A stretch of DNA of 64,000 bases from positions 24,019 through 88,018 of the forward strand of contig MNCI01014977.1 of assembly GCA_015680685.1 (NCBI GenBank), read 5' to 3'. How positions within the stretch are numbered: position 1 is the stretch's first letter; each line of letters opens with the position of its first letter. Positions 11,961 through 24,479 of the stretch are shown in pieces. The stretch comes from Gnetum montanum (lineage: Eukaryota > Streptophyta > Gnetopsida > Gnetales > Gnetaceae). The position numbers and the translations under genes are program-made. The notes below the pieces were generated by a model that was given only the letters and a program-made list of their open reading frames with translations, did not search any database and was not told the origin of the DNA.

Positions 11961-13513
11961 GTAGGGGTTAAATTGTAACTTTCACATGCAGCTTAATATT
12001 GAAAATTGTAGATTAAATTGAGTATTTCTATGGTTTTTGTAATGGAAATTGCAAAATTAGTATGATCAAGTAGAGGATCATGATAGATTTTCACTTCTTG
12101 ATTAGAATTAATCATGGCTAAAAACTTGTTCTTTTTCTAAAGCTAGAATTATGAAGGTTTAATTTCCACATTAAAGTGTATGTAAAATTCTATCCTTCAC
12201 ACTCATGATCCTCAAAGATAATGATCAAGAGGTTGAATGATATTTTCACTTATTCTATGTAAGAAAATGTATCTTTTTATTATTGCAAATTACCCAAAAA
12301 ATAGTAAAATTATAACAAATCATTTTTTTGAATGTTCAAGTTGGTATGTTTATCTATGTGCTTGTGCTTATTTATGTTTTAGTCATGGTATTATGCTTTG
12401 GGTATGCTTGTTGGATATGTTTTTTTCTAGCTCTATATTTGATTTCATGTATATTTTAATATTATGCATTATTTAATTAAGTATTTTTTAGCTGGTATGC
12501 ACTAACCTAGTGGATGAGTTTGGCAATGTTCTCATGGAGGCTCTGGTATGGGCAAAGCATGGACATGCAATGACATGATTGATTTTTATGTGAGCATATT
12601 ATTTCATTTTAATAATTAATTGATATGACATATGTTGTTACTTTTCTTATGATTTTAGTATGAGTTATTGGTTTTGTGGAGGTTTTGTACATTACATGAG
12701 TTTTGGAAGGTAGATTAATTTTATTATGATTTTAATTTTAGAATTTTAATTAGTTTTGCTAAATGGAGCTTTTTGGGAGATTTTTTCATAAAAATCACAT
12801 AGATTATTCAATCGAACACTTTGGCATCCATTTTCTTAAATGCAAAAGCACTATCATATTGAAATCTTGTATCAGTATGTGGAGCTTTGTTGTTCATGTA
12901 TGTGAGCTAGAGAAAGAACATACCTAATTTTATATGTTGCTTGTGGATCTATACTTCTATTATTCTATGTAAGTACTCTTGACAATTTTTTTTTATCTTT
13001 TTTGATTCATAGGATTTTTGTGCATATTTAGCAAAGGTTATGTTCTATTAATTTTTCTTAGATATGTATGGAATCATGATTTGGTTGGATCTTTCTTTGC
13101 ATGCATAGTATTGTTTGATTATATGCTTAATTTTTTGTTCTTTCTTACTATAATTTCGTGCTTTTTTTTTCAATTTTGGAAAAGAGGGTTTTGTAAAAAT
13201 CATCATACCAAATATTTTGGAAACTAGGTATTGTGTGTTAGAATTGTGTTATTATGTCATCATGTTTTTTTTACCATAGATTTCAATGGGGTTTGATCAT
13301 TTTACTGAATTTTGAATTCTTGTTGTTTTATGAGTTTTAGCAAATATACTTAGGGTTTGGATCCTTTTGTTTTGCTATTTTCTTTATCACTTTATCCTCA
13401 AGTTGTGTATTTATTCTTAGTCTTTGAGTCATGTACTTGACATTCCTTCATAGCAATTGGTCATTCGGTGATCTTTTTGCACTATTTTTTTCCTTTTCAA
13501 AAAAAGTGAGAAC
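11961..13513. other. AT-rich non-coding DNA, possibly LTR/leader of element D
   Basis: T-rich sequence with no domain. It precedes the D gag in the right place for an LTR and leader, but I found no second LTR copy to define borders. Contains one copy (13273-13294) of a 22-base sequence also present at 11787-11808. Confidence 0.3.
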
Positions 13514-14703
13514 TATGGGGCCATCTGTTGTAAGGAGACAACATCATCATGTGAAGTCTATCGATAGCAAAGAAGGCTCATATGATTCAAAAGCTTGTTG
13601 ATTTGATGAAAGCTCCTTTCCTTCCATATTTGGGCTTTAGAATTTAACACAAACTCACCCTAATTCAAAACTTTGTGTTGATGAACCAGGTGCAACAACT
13701 TGAGGATGTTGTTGATGATCTTAAACCTGAAAAACTAGGAGCTATGGGATGAAAATCAGGAGCTACGATCACCACTAGAAACTTAGCAAGCCTTGTATGA
13801 AAGCCAACAAAATGAGATCAAAGCCTCAAAAAGAAATTAGAGAATGAGATTGGAGTTGTGAAAGCTCAACTAACCATGTAAGAAAGGGTAATGGTATCAA
13901 GGCCAAGTTGATCAATTTTCAAGTTTTAAACAAAGCAACCAAAAATCTATGAGGGTAACAAGGATGATGCTATGATAGATGTTTTTCTATTTAAGATAAA
14001 AGTGTTCTTAGACATGTATAAATGTGCCATTGAAAAAGAAGCTCACATTGTTGTCCAATTTTTAGATGAAATAGCAAAAGCCTGGTGGCTTGACATTCTT
14101 CAAGAAGAAAAAGTTGGAATTAGGAAATCCATCAAGATTTGAGATCATTTTAAGAAATCTTTGATCAAGAACTTTTATCCAAGTACTCCCATTGACAAAT
14201 CTTGAGTAAAGCTAAAAAATATTTGACAAATAAGAGAACTGAAAGAATATATTCAAGAATATTAAATTATCATTATACAAATCCCAAGTATGTAAGAGGA
14301 TAACAAGCACAAACTATTTCTTAATGACCTCAAACCTTGGATTCAGCTTGAACTTAAAACTTACAAAATCATAGGATTCAGGAAGGGCATCCAAGTTGCT
14401 GGTAGTTTGGCTAATTACAAATTAAAAAAGAAGGATAAGGGTGTAGTGGAGTAGTCACTCAAGAACAAGAAAGAGAGTAATAAATATTGGAGAGTGGATG
14501 AACAAGTGAATTCTAGTTGATTTAGAGGCTCTTATCCTGATCTTCCTCCAAGTAAATAAATCTCATCCTAGGGGTATGAAAACCATCAAGCTTCTCAAGA
14601 ATAGTATGAGCCATGGAATAAACAACCATTTTTTGGAGGATTCTCCTAAGGTTCTCCAAGATATCCAGGTTTAAAATGCTATATCCATCATGAAAAGCAT
14701 TAT
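13514..14703 (+). pseudogene. Gag of old LTR element D, 5' part (split by element C)
   Basis: Gag-like frame fragments start near an ATG at 13514 (MGPSVVRRQ). A clear stretch at about 13930-14110 includes 'AMIDVFLFKIKVFLDMYKC' and 'EIAKAWWLDILQEE', the typical 'F..K....L......WW' pattern of plant retrotransposon gag. Many stops are present. The zinc-knuckle codons begin just before 14703, where element C starts, and finish after 50768. D is therefore older than C. Confidence 0.65.
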
Positions 14704-15585
14704 TGATGAGTAGTGGAGATATTCCAACACTCTACCATACAAGTCACGAGTGCAAGCGTACAACTAGATCATAATCTGCAGATGGACAATGTAATTATGT
14801 TAGTAATTGATGTTAACTTTGAGATCATTGTCTTCCCACTTTGAGTTAGTGAAGTTCAAGTGTATGGTTTAACTCTTATTGAGGCATATGATTAGTTAAT
14901 GTTGTTAGGCTCTAATTACTCCTAGTTCCAAACATAATGAAATTTTATAATAACAATCTCAATCTAAGTAATGACGGTAATGTAAATATATTCTAGGCTA
15001 TAGCGATGAGCATCTAATACTGGTCTACCCATACACACCTTAGGCTCATGTAATTGTTACTGGGTTACCAAGCATTATGCTACTGGGTGAACCAAGCAAT
15101 AACACCACTAGGATTACCAAATGATTATACTTATGCACTCAAAACTAGTTGTACTCATTTCACTTTACTAATGAATAAGTAAAGTAAAGTACTTTGAAAA
15201 CATAAAGAGTTAACTTAGTAAACATAGAAATTAAGCTAAGTAAAATAGCAAAACTAACTGGATGCTACAATGATGAAAAGTAATCTTGATCCTTATTTTT
15301 GGACATGAACTATGCCCAAGTACACTTCACTCAAATAAATATTTTGTACAACTACTCAACACCACATTGTAGGCATTTACTCTATTGCTAGCTATAAAAA
15401 CAAATTACAAGAGTCTAGCTAAGGGTGGAATGAAAAAGTTATCGATTATGCATTCAAGTGTTGGTATTTATAGGGTTGTACAAATCCCAAGACATTGCAT
15501 CAATGACAACATAGGAATGGACTACAACATCATAGCTACGATATCTTGGTTATGATATCACAATGAACAAAAATTGGTTTTATCA
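14704..15585 (-). repeat. Element C 3' LTR
   Basis: TGATGAG at the left and ...ATCA at the right on the plus strand. It aligns with 49870-50763 over its whole length with substitutions and small indels. Followed by tacccccatgact (15586-15598), the polypurine tract in reverse. Confidence 0.9.
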
Positions 15586-15598
15586 TACCCCCATGACT
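15586..15598 (-). other. Polypurine tract of element C
   Basis: Reads AGTCATGGGGGTA on the minus strand, directly before the 3' LTR. The same sequence or nearly so precedes the 3' LTRs of A, B and F. It would prime plus-strand DNA synthesis. Confidence 0.85.
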
Positions 15599-15786
15599 AA
15601 TTGAAAACTCATCTTTGAGTTTAAAAAAATGAGGATAGAGTCCCTTACAAAATTGGGAGGTAGACTTAACTTAACATGATTGACTATTTACATGACTTTA
15701 TGAATGCTACATTGGTGTGTTTAGAAAATGATGTAGTAATATGACAAATCAAAACAAAAGAAAACTTGGAATAGCTTGATGTAGCC

Positions 15787-18560
15787 TTATGTTCCTTGCA
15801 ATGGAGGTTCCTCCATCAACTTCTTCCCTTTGTCATCAGGCTTCTAAAATTGATATCTATTAAGGAGAACCTAAAGTTTCTCTTCTTCTAACCTTGGGTC
15901 ATGTATCATCCATGCTTTCTTTAGCAATGTTTGATGGAGCTGGTACATCCCATGGGCATGGTAGCTATGGAAACATTTTTTTGACCTTTACATACCATGC
16001 TGCAAACTGCCAGCTCTCCTTCTCAAATGCTCTGGCTACCTTTCTAAGTTCTTGGTAGTTAGAAATTTTTCATGCAAGATTTGTTGTGACATCTTTTTCT
16101 CCCTGGTAGCTTTCTTTTACAACTTCAAGTTCAAAGTTTGCTACATGGATTTTTTGTAGGACATCCTTTCTATCAACAAACTCCTTCTCATACATGGTGT
16201 ACACAACAGCTACTTGTTGCTCAAGTTCATTTCTATGCCACCCTACTATAAACATGGCCAAGTTAGCATACCAAATGTTTGCTAACCCCATGTATTCTAT
16301 GAGGTCTTCTATCTCCAAGTTCTTATTTTTTATTTCAACTTGATGGACGTGGGCAATACTATCTAGGATGGACTGCTAATCAAGAGTTTAAAGAGCAATG
16401 GAAATAATCTTGGCCTTGGTCATATGGAAATCTTTCTCATTAATCTATTTATACATACCCACTTAATCCTTGAAATGCTCCTTGTGTCTTTCATATTTCT
16501 TAGCCTCATTTTTTCATGCACTTATTTCAATTGCAAACTATTGATGAATTGATGAATTGTGTGTACTTCTTCCATTGACAAGTTCCTATTTTTCTCAAAC
16601 CAATCTACTCATGTCCTAGTTGACTTTGATTAGTTATTCTCATAGTTGATGAATGCTTTCTTTGAGAAAATTTTTTTGTTTCTCCACATTAGTTAACCTT
16701 GTGTTTTTAGTAGTAAGATTTTTATTTTCTTCTTTCAATGTTGTGAGGGCTTGGTGTGGGCATAGGTTTGTGCTTTTGCAACTGAGGCATTCCACATCAC
16801 CTTTTTCCTCTCCATCTCAACTTTGATGTTGTGGGAAATTAGTTGTCTCACATGATCTATTTTAAACTATTCAAGCTGGTCATGGCCTACAAATTATACA
16901 AGGTTCCTTCTTTTAACTTTCAAAGCTTCCAATTCTTCTTGTAGCCTTTACACCTAATCCTCAGCATGTTTCGTCCTTATTTCGACCATGACTAGCTTTC
17001 CTTTGGTGGTAATCAGATTAGATTACACTATAGTGATTTTCCTCAAGATATCAAACATATTTTGCATGACCTGGTCTATATGTAGCAATTTTTCTAGTAC
17101 ATCCTCATGTTCTATAGGATTCATCAAGGTACCATCTAACATTTGAACATCTCGTTCTCTAGAGATATCGGTTGGCGACATAACATGGACATTAAATTAC
17201 TCTTTGATATGGTTTTTGATGACCTCTACCACTCTTGCTACATCCTAATGCTATAGAACCATAACCATGGCACCTTGTCCTATTTCAAGCATCACTTGGA
17301 ATGATGTAGCATTCCCTAAAATTTGTTGTGTCCAATCATCCTTTCCTCCTATTTGCAGTGACACTTGCCTGCTTGCAGGGTCTATGAAAATGGTGGACCT
17401 AACTGAGCTCTCTCTTACTTTATATAGATTGGCTCCTTCCTTGGTTCCCTAACTAATAGTTTCTGCAATTTTTTACAAATGACTCATTGACAATTTATAG
17501 CCTTGTGGTAGTGATGGTAGAACTTGTTGTTGCTTTTGTTGTTCACTAGCTAGTGGTTGGCTACTAGGTCCTATTTGCTATTATTGACTAGTAGCTAGCA
17601 TGTTACCTATAGGAGTCAAACTTGTAGCTCCCTCAATGCCTATTGGCTTCTCTAGCTGATATTTCTTGGGTGGCACCAACTTGAACATCTTAGTGTATGA
17701 AGTGTTTCGAGCTTTTTTGGAAACATTGTTAGCATAACCCAGAATTCCTACTTACTAACATAGCTTCCTTGTTTCCTTGCCTTCTTCTCCTCAAACCACC
17801 TTTGAATTTCTAGAAAGAGCAAATGGACAATGTTGACATTGAATTTTCCCACAAAAATTGCACTTGGGCTACATATATTGAAATATGATTGAGCCTTTTG
17901 GTTGGGAACAAATGATATGTTAAAATCTTAAAATATATCATTTCCTTTGCAAAGAGCTTAGTATAATTTATCCTCCTTACCATATGCCCTCTACAACCAC
18001 AGCTTCTTGGCATCTGTGTCTGATCTTGTTGAAATTTGTGCCACATTGGCCCCTTCATTTGGAATATTTAGGGCTTTGGCAATTGCCTCTACTAAATAAA
18101 ACACTGAGACCCCTTCTATTTTCACTATAGCATCAACTTGCCTATGTCATCAAAATTGATAAGTTTCTCCTAAATATCATTCACCACTGTTGGACGATGT
18201 AGGCCATAGGAAAGATTCTTGAAGTTACATCCTCACCACCTTTGGAGCAAATTCCATGAATGGTACAAAGTTCAATTCCATAATGACTATTGACATAATA
18301 GATTTTTTTTGAATGGCTTGTACAAATTTCTTGGAAAACATGAGATGTTTCCCCTATTCTAGTGCTGGCATGATGGCTACTTCTACTTATGCAAAGTATT
18401 TAGTAGCAAGAGTTTGTTGGTGGATGCTAAAGGATTGAGCCTCCTACTCTGCATGTTAAGCTTGGGGAGTTTGCTCTCTTGTTTAGCCTCTCCTAAAGCC
18501 TCTTGGTCTTTTGCCATCTTGTTGGGAAGGTCCTTCAACTACTAATCTTTTTAGGACCAT
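15787..18560 (-). pseudogene. Element C ORF3: plant transposon-type domain plus coiled coil
   Basis: This is the third ORF of the element, lying between the absent pol and the 3' LTR. The ATG at 18560 follows TAG directly, as in A, B and F. 'EGPSQQDG' near the start matches 'EGPSQPRDN' in B. Further on are 'ELNFVPFMEF', 'EAIAKALNIPNEGANVAQI' and 'LLFLEIQRWFEEK', matching the N-terminal domain of the A and B copies. The most open stretch, 16318-16070, gives 'EYMGLANIWYANLAMFI' and a long charged heptad-like region. Stops break it. The function is unknown; see the A and B copies. Confidence 0.65.
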
Positions 18561-18634
18561 CTACAATCAATAAGATTTTGGGATTCCTAAAGTGTTTATA
18601 TTAATTCTTAATAGTTCATTATCCTTCTCATACT

Positions 18635-18639
18635 CTTGG
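18635..18639. other. Target-site duplication of element A (left copy)
   Basis: CTTGG, repeated exactly at 44020-44024. It lies in element C, about 75 bases upstream of C's ORF3 start. Confidence 0.9.
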
Positions 18640-19567
18640 TGATGAGCATCAAAGTGTTGCATCGATAGGCCCCCATTGACATGGCCTTATCCATGGGCCC
18701 CCGTCGACATGGCCCCATCTACGTGGTGTTGCCCCATCGATGGGGCTACATCAACGTAGCATTTGTTGTGTTCATGGGGCCTGGTCGACGTAGCTCCACA
18801 ATAAAGTCTATAAATATGCACTCACCAGTTGTGTTTATGCAAGGTTAAGTATAGTTGTAGCAGAGCTCTTGCAATTTTGTCTTTTGAGAATTAGAATATT
18901 TTTTTGAGTGCCCACAGCAAGAGTTAGAAAGTGTATGGATCTTTATTCAAGCATTGATGTACCTGAGTACACCAGTGTCAATGACAATAAAGACAAGCCT
19001 TTTGATGAAACCTTGCAACACTTGAAATAGATTAATGATTTATTTCTATATTTACTATTTTCATTAATTATGCAATTAATTAAGCTAGACTAGACTTCAA
19101 TCAATTATATAAGATATTAAGTTAAATAGATTAAACACATAAGTATGACTGCTTCAAGCATAACATACAACACTTGGTAATCCTAGTAGTGCTTAACACT
19201 TGGTAGCCTAGCAGTGTTGTATGCATTCATGATGTGTATGGAAAGTGGGATTTAATACTTATGTTAGGATTAGTTAGAGATTCCTTGATTAGTAAATTAA
19301 ATTAGATGTTAAATTACTTCATTTTTCTATTTTAAAGCACCAGGAACATAAAACATAAAATTATAAAAATCATATGCCTAGATTACACTTAACCATATCT
19401 TTGTACATCACAAATGTAATTGGGAAGACAATGAATGACTGTTAAGGCAATTTTACTTCCTAGAGGCTAATGCACCAAAAGACGTAGAGTCCATGGAATT
19501 CAACCAAATCACGTGTGAATGCTTAGTGATTCATATGGTTGAGTGTAGGGGTACTCATCGCTCATCA
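18640..19567 (+). repeat. Element A 5' LTR
   Basis: Starts TGATGAGCATC and ends CATCA. TATAAATA at 18809-18816 is the likely promoter and AATAAA at 18986-18991 the likely poly(A) signal. The first 160 bases are rich in short palindromes with GTCGAC/ATCGAT cores. Confidence 0.92.
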
Positions 19568-19589
19568 TTAGTGATGTTGTCAAGGACTC
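19568..19589 (+). other. Primer-binding site of element A (decayed)
   Basis: TTAGTGATGTTGTCAAGGAC directly follows the LTR. It is the mutated equivalent of the B site (TTGGTGTCGTTGCCAGGGAC), which resembles the tRNA-Asp-type site known for Athila/Tat elements (TGGCGCCGTTGCCGGGGA). Confidence 0.7.
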
Positions 19590-19720
19590 TTTTTGTTCAA
19601 AACATGCATTATTTAGGTTTAGTGAACATCATTAACATATTTGGACAAACCCTAAGGTCAAAATCATTCTCATAATAAATATAATCACAAAGCATGTTGA
19701 TACTTTATTTGTATTATAAA

Positions 19721-21300
19721 ATGTCTTCTCATAGGTGCAATGATACTAAATTTCCAATCCCTTAAGAATGTAAGGTGGTGTATACTAATCCAAATGAGTA
19801 TGTGCTTGACTTCACCTTCATTTTGCATCAAGATGAACAACTACAATGGCAAGATATGGAAGGCAATATTGTAATGCCTCTTGATTGATCTGTCTATGAT
19901 GCTGCTTCAAACTCTTAGGAGGTTGGGCATCCAATATCTTTAAGAAGAGTATGTTATGCATGATTACGACTACCAGGATCAACACTAGGAGAAGCACCAT
20001 GAGATTATGAAGGGAAAACAATTCACCAATCCCTTATTCCTACTTAACAAAAACAATAATGAGGACCTTCCTTTGGGGGTTCTCAACATGAAGATTCTCC
20101 ACCACTTATTATTGGTGATGGGGGTGCAACCCTGAATTTGCAATCCACTATCAACAATCTAGGTTTAGGTAAAAGTGAAAGCTAAGGCAAGGGCTTGAAC
20201 AAGTGTCAAGATGATAAGAAAACTAATGAACATGGCCATGAAAATCATAGAGGAGTTGGAAGATACCATGGTGGTGGTGGTCCTCTTTCCTCTTCACCCT
20301 CTTCATCTACATTTTTTTCTTCCTCTTCTAGTTTTGACAAACACTGTAAAAAGAACAATCGTGATGAAGGGAAATAGAGGGACATCAATGATGATCATCA
20401 AACCCACCATGAATGAAGGGGTAGTAGAGGACATCATCAAAATAATAATGATGATGAGCCTTTTTTGGTAACTCAAAGCATACTAAATATTGTAGAGGCC
20501 ATAAAAATTTTAACTAGGCATGTGAAAGATAGTTAGATAAGATGATTTGAAATGAATAATATTCCTAGATTTTAGGGGGATATAACTCTGATCCATAAAC
20601 ACATCTTCAAGCTTTTCACAATTCCTATGTTTTACAAAATATTGAAAATTATTATCAAAAATTAAATCTATTTCCCAAGACACTCATCAAGGAAGCAGAA
20701 AAACACTAGTATTGATCCTTGGAGCCAAAATCCATTCATAGGTGGAGTATGCTACTAGAGTTATTTAATGATAAGTATCAAACATACTTTAGTGTNGTGG
20801 ATGAGAGAATAGTATCTTCCCATGGTGACATCCAAGGGTTCATGGTTTTCTTACTTCCATCATTGGATCTACCTTCTTAGATTAGACACTAAAGTATGTT
20901 TGATACTTATCATTAAATAACTCTAGTAGCATACTCCACCTATGAATGGATTTTGGCTCCAAGGATCAATACTAGTGTTTTTCTGCTTCCTTGATGAGTG
21001 TCTTGGGAAATAGATTTAATTTTTGATAATAATTTTCAATATTTTGTAAAACATAGGAATTGTGAAAAGCTTGAAGATGTGTTTATGGATCNTAAAGAAT
21101 CAAGAGAGCAGAGTAGTAATCATGATCGTAAAAGGTAAAAAAAAATTAAATGTAGTTACCAAAGGGGTAAGGGCAATATAGCTACACTAGAAGGTAATGT
21201 AGAAATTGAATCAGATGATGATGGTGGATGTGACATCTACTAATATGAACATATTAAGGGATGTTTCTCCATCATGCTACACTTACAAAAGTCTGGGGTG
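19721..21300 (+). pseudogene. Element A gag (broken, contains misassembly)
   Basis: ATG at 19721 (MSSHR, as MSSHK in B and MSSSS in F). The conserved N-terminal block 'WQDMEGNIV' lies at about 19850, and a Ser-rich low-complexity stretch at 20270-20340. The capsid-like middle (from 20570) enters a perfect inverted repeat bounded by Ns, so part of gag is missing or inverted. The short zinc knuckle is at 21229-21264, with its second Cys mutated to Tyr and an internal stop. After it comes a Pro/Gln-rich tail (21400-21780). Confidence 0.75.
20590..21091. repeat. Perfect 206-bp inverted repeat bounded by single Ns
   Basis: 20590-20795 and 20886-21091 are exact reverse complements by eye, each ending at an N (20796, 21092). 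The 89-base spacer encodes gag only on the minus strand, against the element's direction. The best explanation is a gap filled with a contig in the wrong orientation. Confidence 0.85.
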
Positions 21301-21939
21301 TATGCTCTAAATTAATGACTAGCAAAGAGGAAAACACCCAGAAGATTACCTTATCCTTAAGGAAATCTGAGGCAATTCCATCAACAATAATAATATTATC
21401 CAAGTGAAACTCCATTGCAATCGTATGAGCAATATCAACAATGGCACCAACCACAGTCATGGGGGATACCACCACCAAGGCAGCAATTCCCTTACAGACA
21501 ACCAAATCCATATGGGTATTATGTTTAGCAACCCCTATCTCCACATGACTCTTCCAATCACGTTTCTCCTTTCCAACATCACTACTACCCTCCAGAATAC
21601 TACAGAGCTCATTCTCCATATTTCAAGAGGGATACCACATTTTATCCCTATCCTCCTCCTATTCTTGCACCTGTTTCTCCATCCTCAACACAATTACTGC
21701 CTGCTCCATCCATGCAGGGTGAACTTCCAACCTAGCTGTAGCAATGTAATGCTACCAAGGCCATCAATCTACAACTAGTTCATCAATTGAGGAGTTTAGA
21801 ATCTCATGCTCGTAAAAGACCATTCTTCCAAACCAACAATTTTACTAAGCCCTCATAGACTCAAGTGGTTGGTCACCCTACTTCTACCTCATCCTCTGCA
21901 AACCATTCCATTGGGTCCCTTTCAAATCAAATATTTCCC

Positions 21940-22345
21940 AAAATGCATACTTTTATAATCACTTATACCTTATCAGATTGGATCTGTGTCGACAACCTTC
22001 CCAGGAAATTAGCTAATCTTGAAAGTCCTATGATCTATTTACAAATTGCTGGGAATGAATCACATAAAGCTCTTCTTGATTCAGGTTCTAGTGTGAATTT
22101 GATTTCTCATTAAATGTATACTTCTTGAAACCCTCTACCTCTCAAGAAGAGCAATATCATATTGGAATTGGCAAACCAATCCATCACTATTCCATTGGGA
22201 CTGGTCGAAGACATTGTAACCACCATTTGTGGGTGGTCTTATTCTACCAATGTTCTAGTAATCAAGGTTGATAACTATAAAGGGGACATCCCAATCATTA
22301 TGGAAGGGCATGGCTAAGCATTATTAATGTAAGAATGGACATCAA
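21940..22345 (+). pseudogene. Element A aspartic protease
   Basis: From 'TYTLSDWI' through 'KALLDSGSSVNLISH' (active loop D-S-G at about 22075-22085) to 'ELANQSITIPLGLVEDIV'. The D-S-G loop is intact, but a stop follows shortly and a frameshift lies near 22315. Retroviral-type proteases work as dimers and cut the polyprotein. It lies between gag and RT as in all Gypsy elements. Confidence 0.8.
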
Positions 22346-22929
22346 AGATCTTTCTTTGGAGATATCTAAGAAAAATGCATTTGGAAAGATTGAGAAGAGA
22401 TGAGTCCCATGCATCATGTATAATGATACTGGGTGCAATTGCATGTAAAAACTCTGGTCAATGAAATGAACATCTATTTCCACATGCAAGTAGTGTGCAC
22501 ATGAAGCAGATATTAAAAGGTGTTTGTACATAGTAATCACAAAACAAGAGGGCACCCAGTGGATGATCGCTAATTTTGATAGTAGCACAATGTGCATGAA
22601 ACCTACTAAGAGCCTAACATGCACTTATGTCATAGGCATGGATGAATTAGAGTAAGTTCATCACCAACTCTCTAATAATGAAATCAATGATACCAATTGG
22701 AAAGAGTTGGAGATCCCTGAGAATTTCAAACAAGAGCCCCTAGAGTTGAGAACTCTACCTATTGGCCTAGAACATGCATTCTTAAAAAATGGCAAGCTAA
22801 TTATACTTAATACCAAACTTGCTCCCAAATAGAAAGAAAAACTATTGAAAGTGGTCAACAGATGGCCAACAGCCTTTGTTTGGTCATATCCTGAACTCAG
22901 TAGAATTGATCCATGGATATGCCAATATC

Positions 22930-23690
22930 GCATCTACATAGATCTATCCATGAAGTGAAGGAGGCAACCACAATGATGGTTGAACCCAAAATTAAAGCAA
23001 ATCGTCAAAGAGGAAATTGAACAACTCCCTAAGGAAGGGTTCATCTACCCCATTGTGAATAGCTAGTGGATCAATCCACTCATGATAGTGCCAAATAGAG
23101 ATGACAAATAGAAGGTTTGCATTGACTTCAAGTTATTAAACATTACAACATTCAAAGATCATTTTCTGTTGACATTTGTTGATCAAATATTGGACATCAT
23201 ATATGGACATTGCTATTACAATTTTTAAATGGCTATAGTGGCTATAACAAATCCAAATTGCACCAGAAGACTAAGCCAAAATAACATTCATGAGTCCCTA
23301 GGGGGCCTTTGCATATTTTAAAATGTATTTTGGTTTGTGCAATGCTCTTACCACTTTCCAACGCCTAGTCTTAAGCATCTTTCAAAAATAAATCAATAGT
23401 AGAGTGAAAGTCTTTATGGATGACTTCTCCACTTATGGCACTACATTCAAGCAAGCCTTGGACTACCTTGAGAAAGTACTAAAAAGCTATGTGAAAAAAA
23501 ATCTATGGCTCAATTGGAAAAAGAGCCATCTTATAGTCCAAGAAGGCATTGTATTGGGGCATAGAATTTTGCATGAGGGGATTGAGGTAGACCTTGAAAA
23601 GATAAGGGTCATCCAAGGAATCACTCCTCAACTAGAAAATATAAAAGATGTTTGATCATTCCTTGGACACACTAGCTACTATTGATGATT
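22930..23690 (+). pseudogene. Element A reverse transcriptase
   Basis: Starts with 'KQIVKEEIEQLPKEGFIYPI', then 'FVDQILD', a decayed 'GYSGYNQI'-type block, and the catalytic block VFMDDFSTYG (from about 23409). 'LNWKKSHLIVQEGIVLGHRI' and 'GIEVDLEKIRVI' follow. F-M-D-D in place of Y-x-D-D and the EGIVLGH block are typical of the Athila/Tat branch of Gypsy RTs. Several stops and one frameshift make it dead. Confidence 0.85.
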
Positions 23691-23839
23691 TATAGAGAAT
23701 TTCTCTAAGATCGTGAAATCATTGGTCTAGCTAACAAAGAAAGATGCTCCCTTCATCTAGACCAAGGAATGTAAAAATGCATTCCAAAGCCTCAAGAAGA
23801 AGCTCGTAGAGACTCCAATTCTATGAGCACCTATCTAAT

Positions 23840-24215
23840 CTAGACCATTCCATATCATGATGGATGCATCTAGCTACACTTTGGGAACTGTGCTTATGTA
23901 GCTGGATGATAGGAAACATCCATATTATATCCACTATGCAAGTTGAAGCATTTTGAGTGCACAACTAAACTACACCACCACAGAAAAAGAATTGATGGTA
24001 GTGGTGTTTGCTCTAAAGAATTTCAAGCACTATGTGCTTAGATATAAAGTGTTTGTGCACACTGATCATAGTGTCATTCACTTCCTCATGAACAAGCCAA
24101 TGGTGAGACCCTGTGTCATATGGTGGCTAGTGATCTTGCAGGAATTTGATCTTACAATGATATATTGAAAGGAAATTGAGAATGTGGTTGTCAATCACTT
24201 ATCTTGATTACAATG
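23840..24215 (+). pseudogene. Element A RNase H domain
   Basis: Begins at 'FHIMMDASSYTLGTVL' (first catalytic Asp), followed by 'AQLNYTTTEKELMVVVFAL' (catalytic Glu) and 'VFVHTDHSVIHFLMNK' (Asp). The three acidic residues are retained, but stops occur before 'LNYTTTEKE' and after 'DLTMIY'. RNase H removes RNA from RNA-DNA hybrids. This domain is missing in element B. Confidence 0.85.
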
Positions 24216-24479
24216 GGATAGCAAAGAGAAGGAGAGCCCACTCTCTGACCAATTTCCTAATGAACTCCTCTTTTTCAATGCAATAAATGAACAAATTCCC
24301 ATAGAACCAAATTGGCATGATGGCATCCTCACTTATCTTCTCATTCAGGAGATGTCACAAGATCTAGACCATAAGAAGAAACAACAATTTCTTCATCACG
24401 CTAAGCACTTCATGGAAATCAATAGACACCTTTACAAGGTGTGCATCAATGGACTAGTTCATTGATGTGTACTTGATGT

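Noticed and set aside
12237-13227. Hydrophobic open frames (12237-12476, 13018-13227) that look like small membrane proteins
   Set aside because: T-rich DNA gives Phe/Leu/Ile-rich translations in any frame, and no conserved motif is present.
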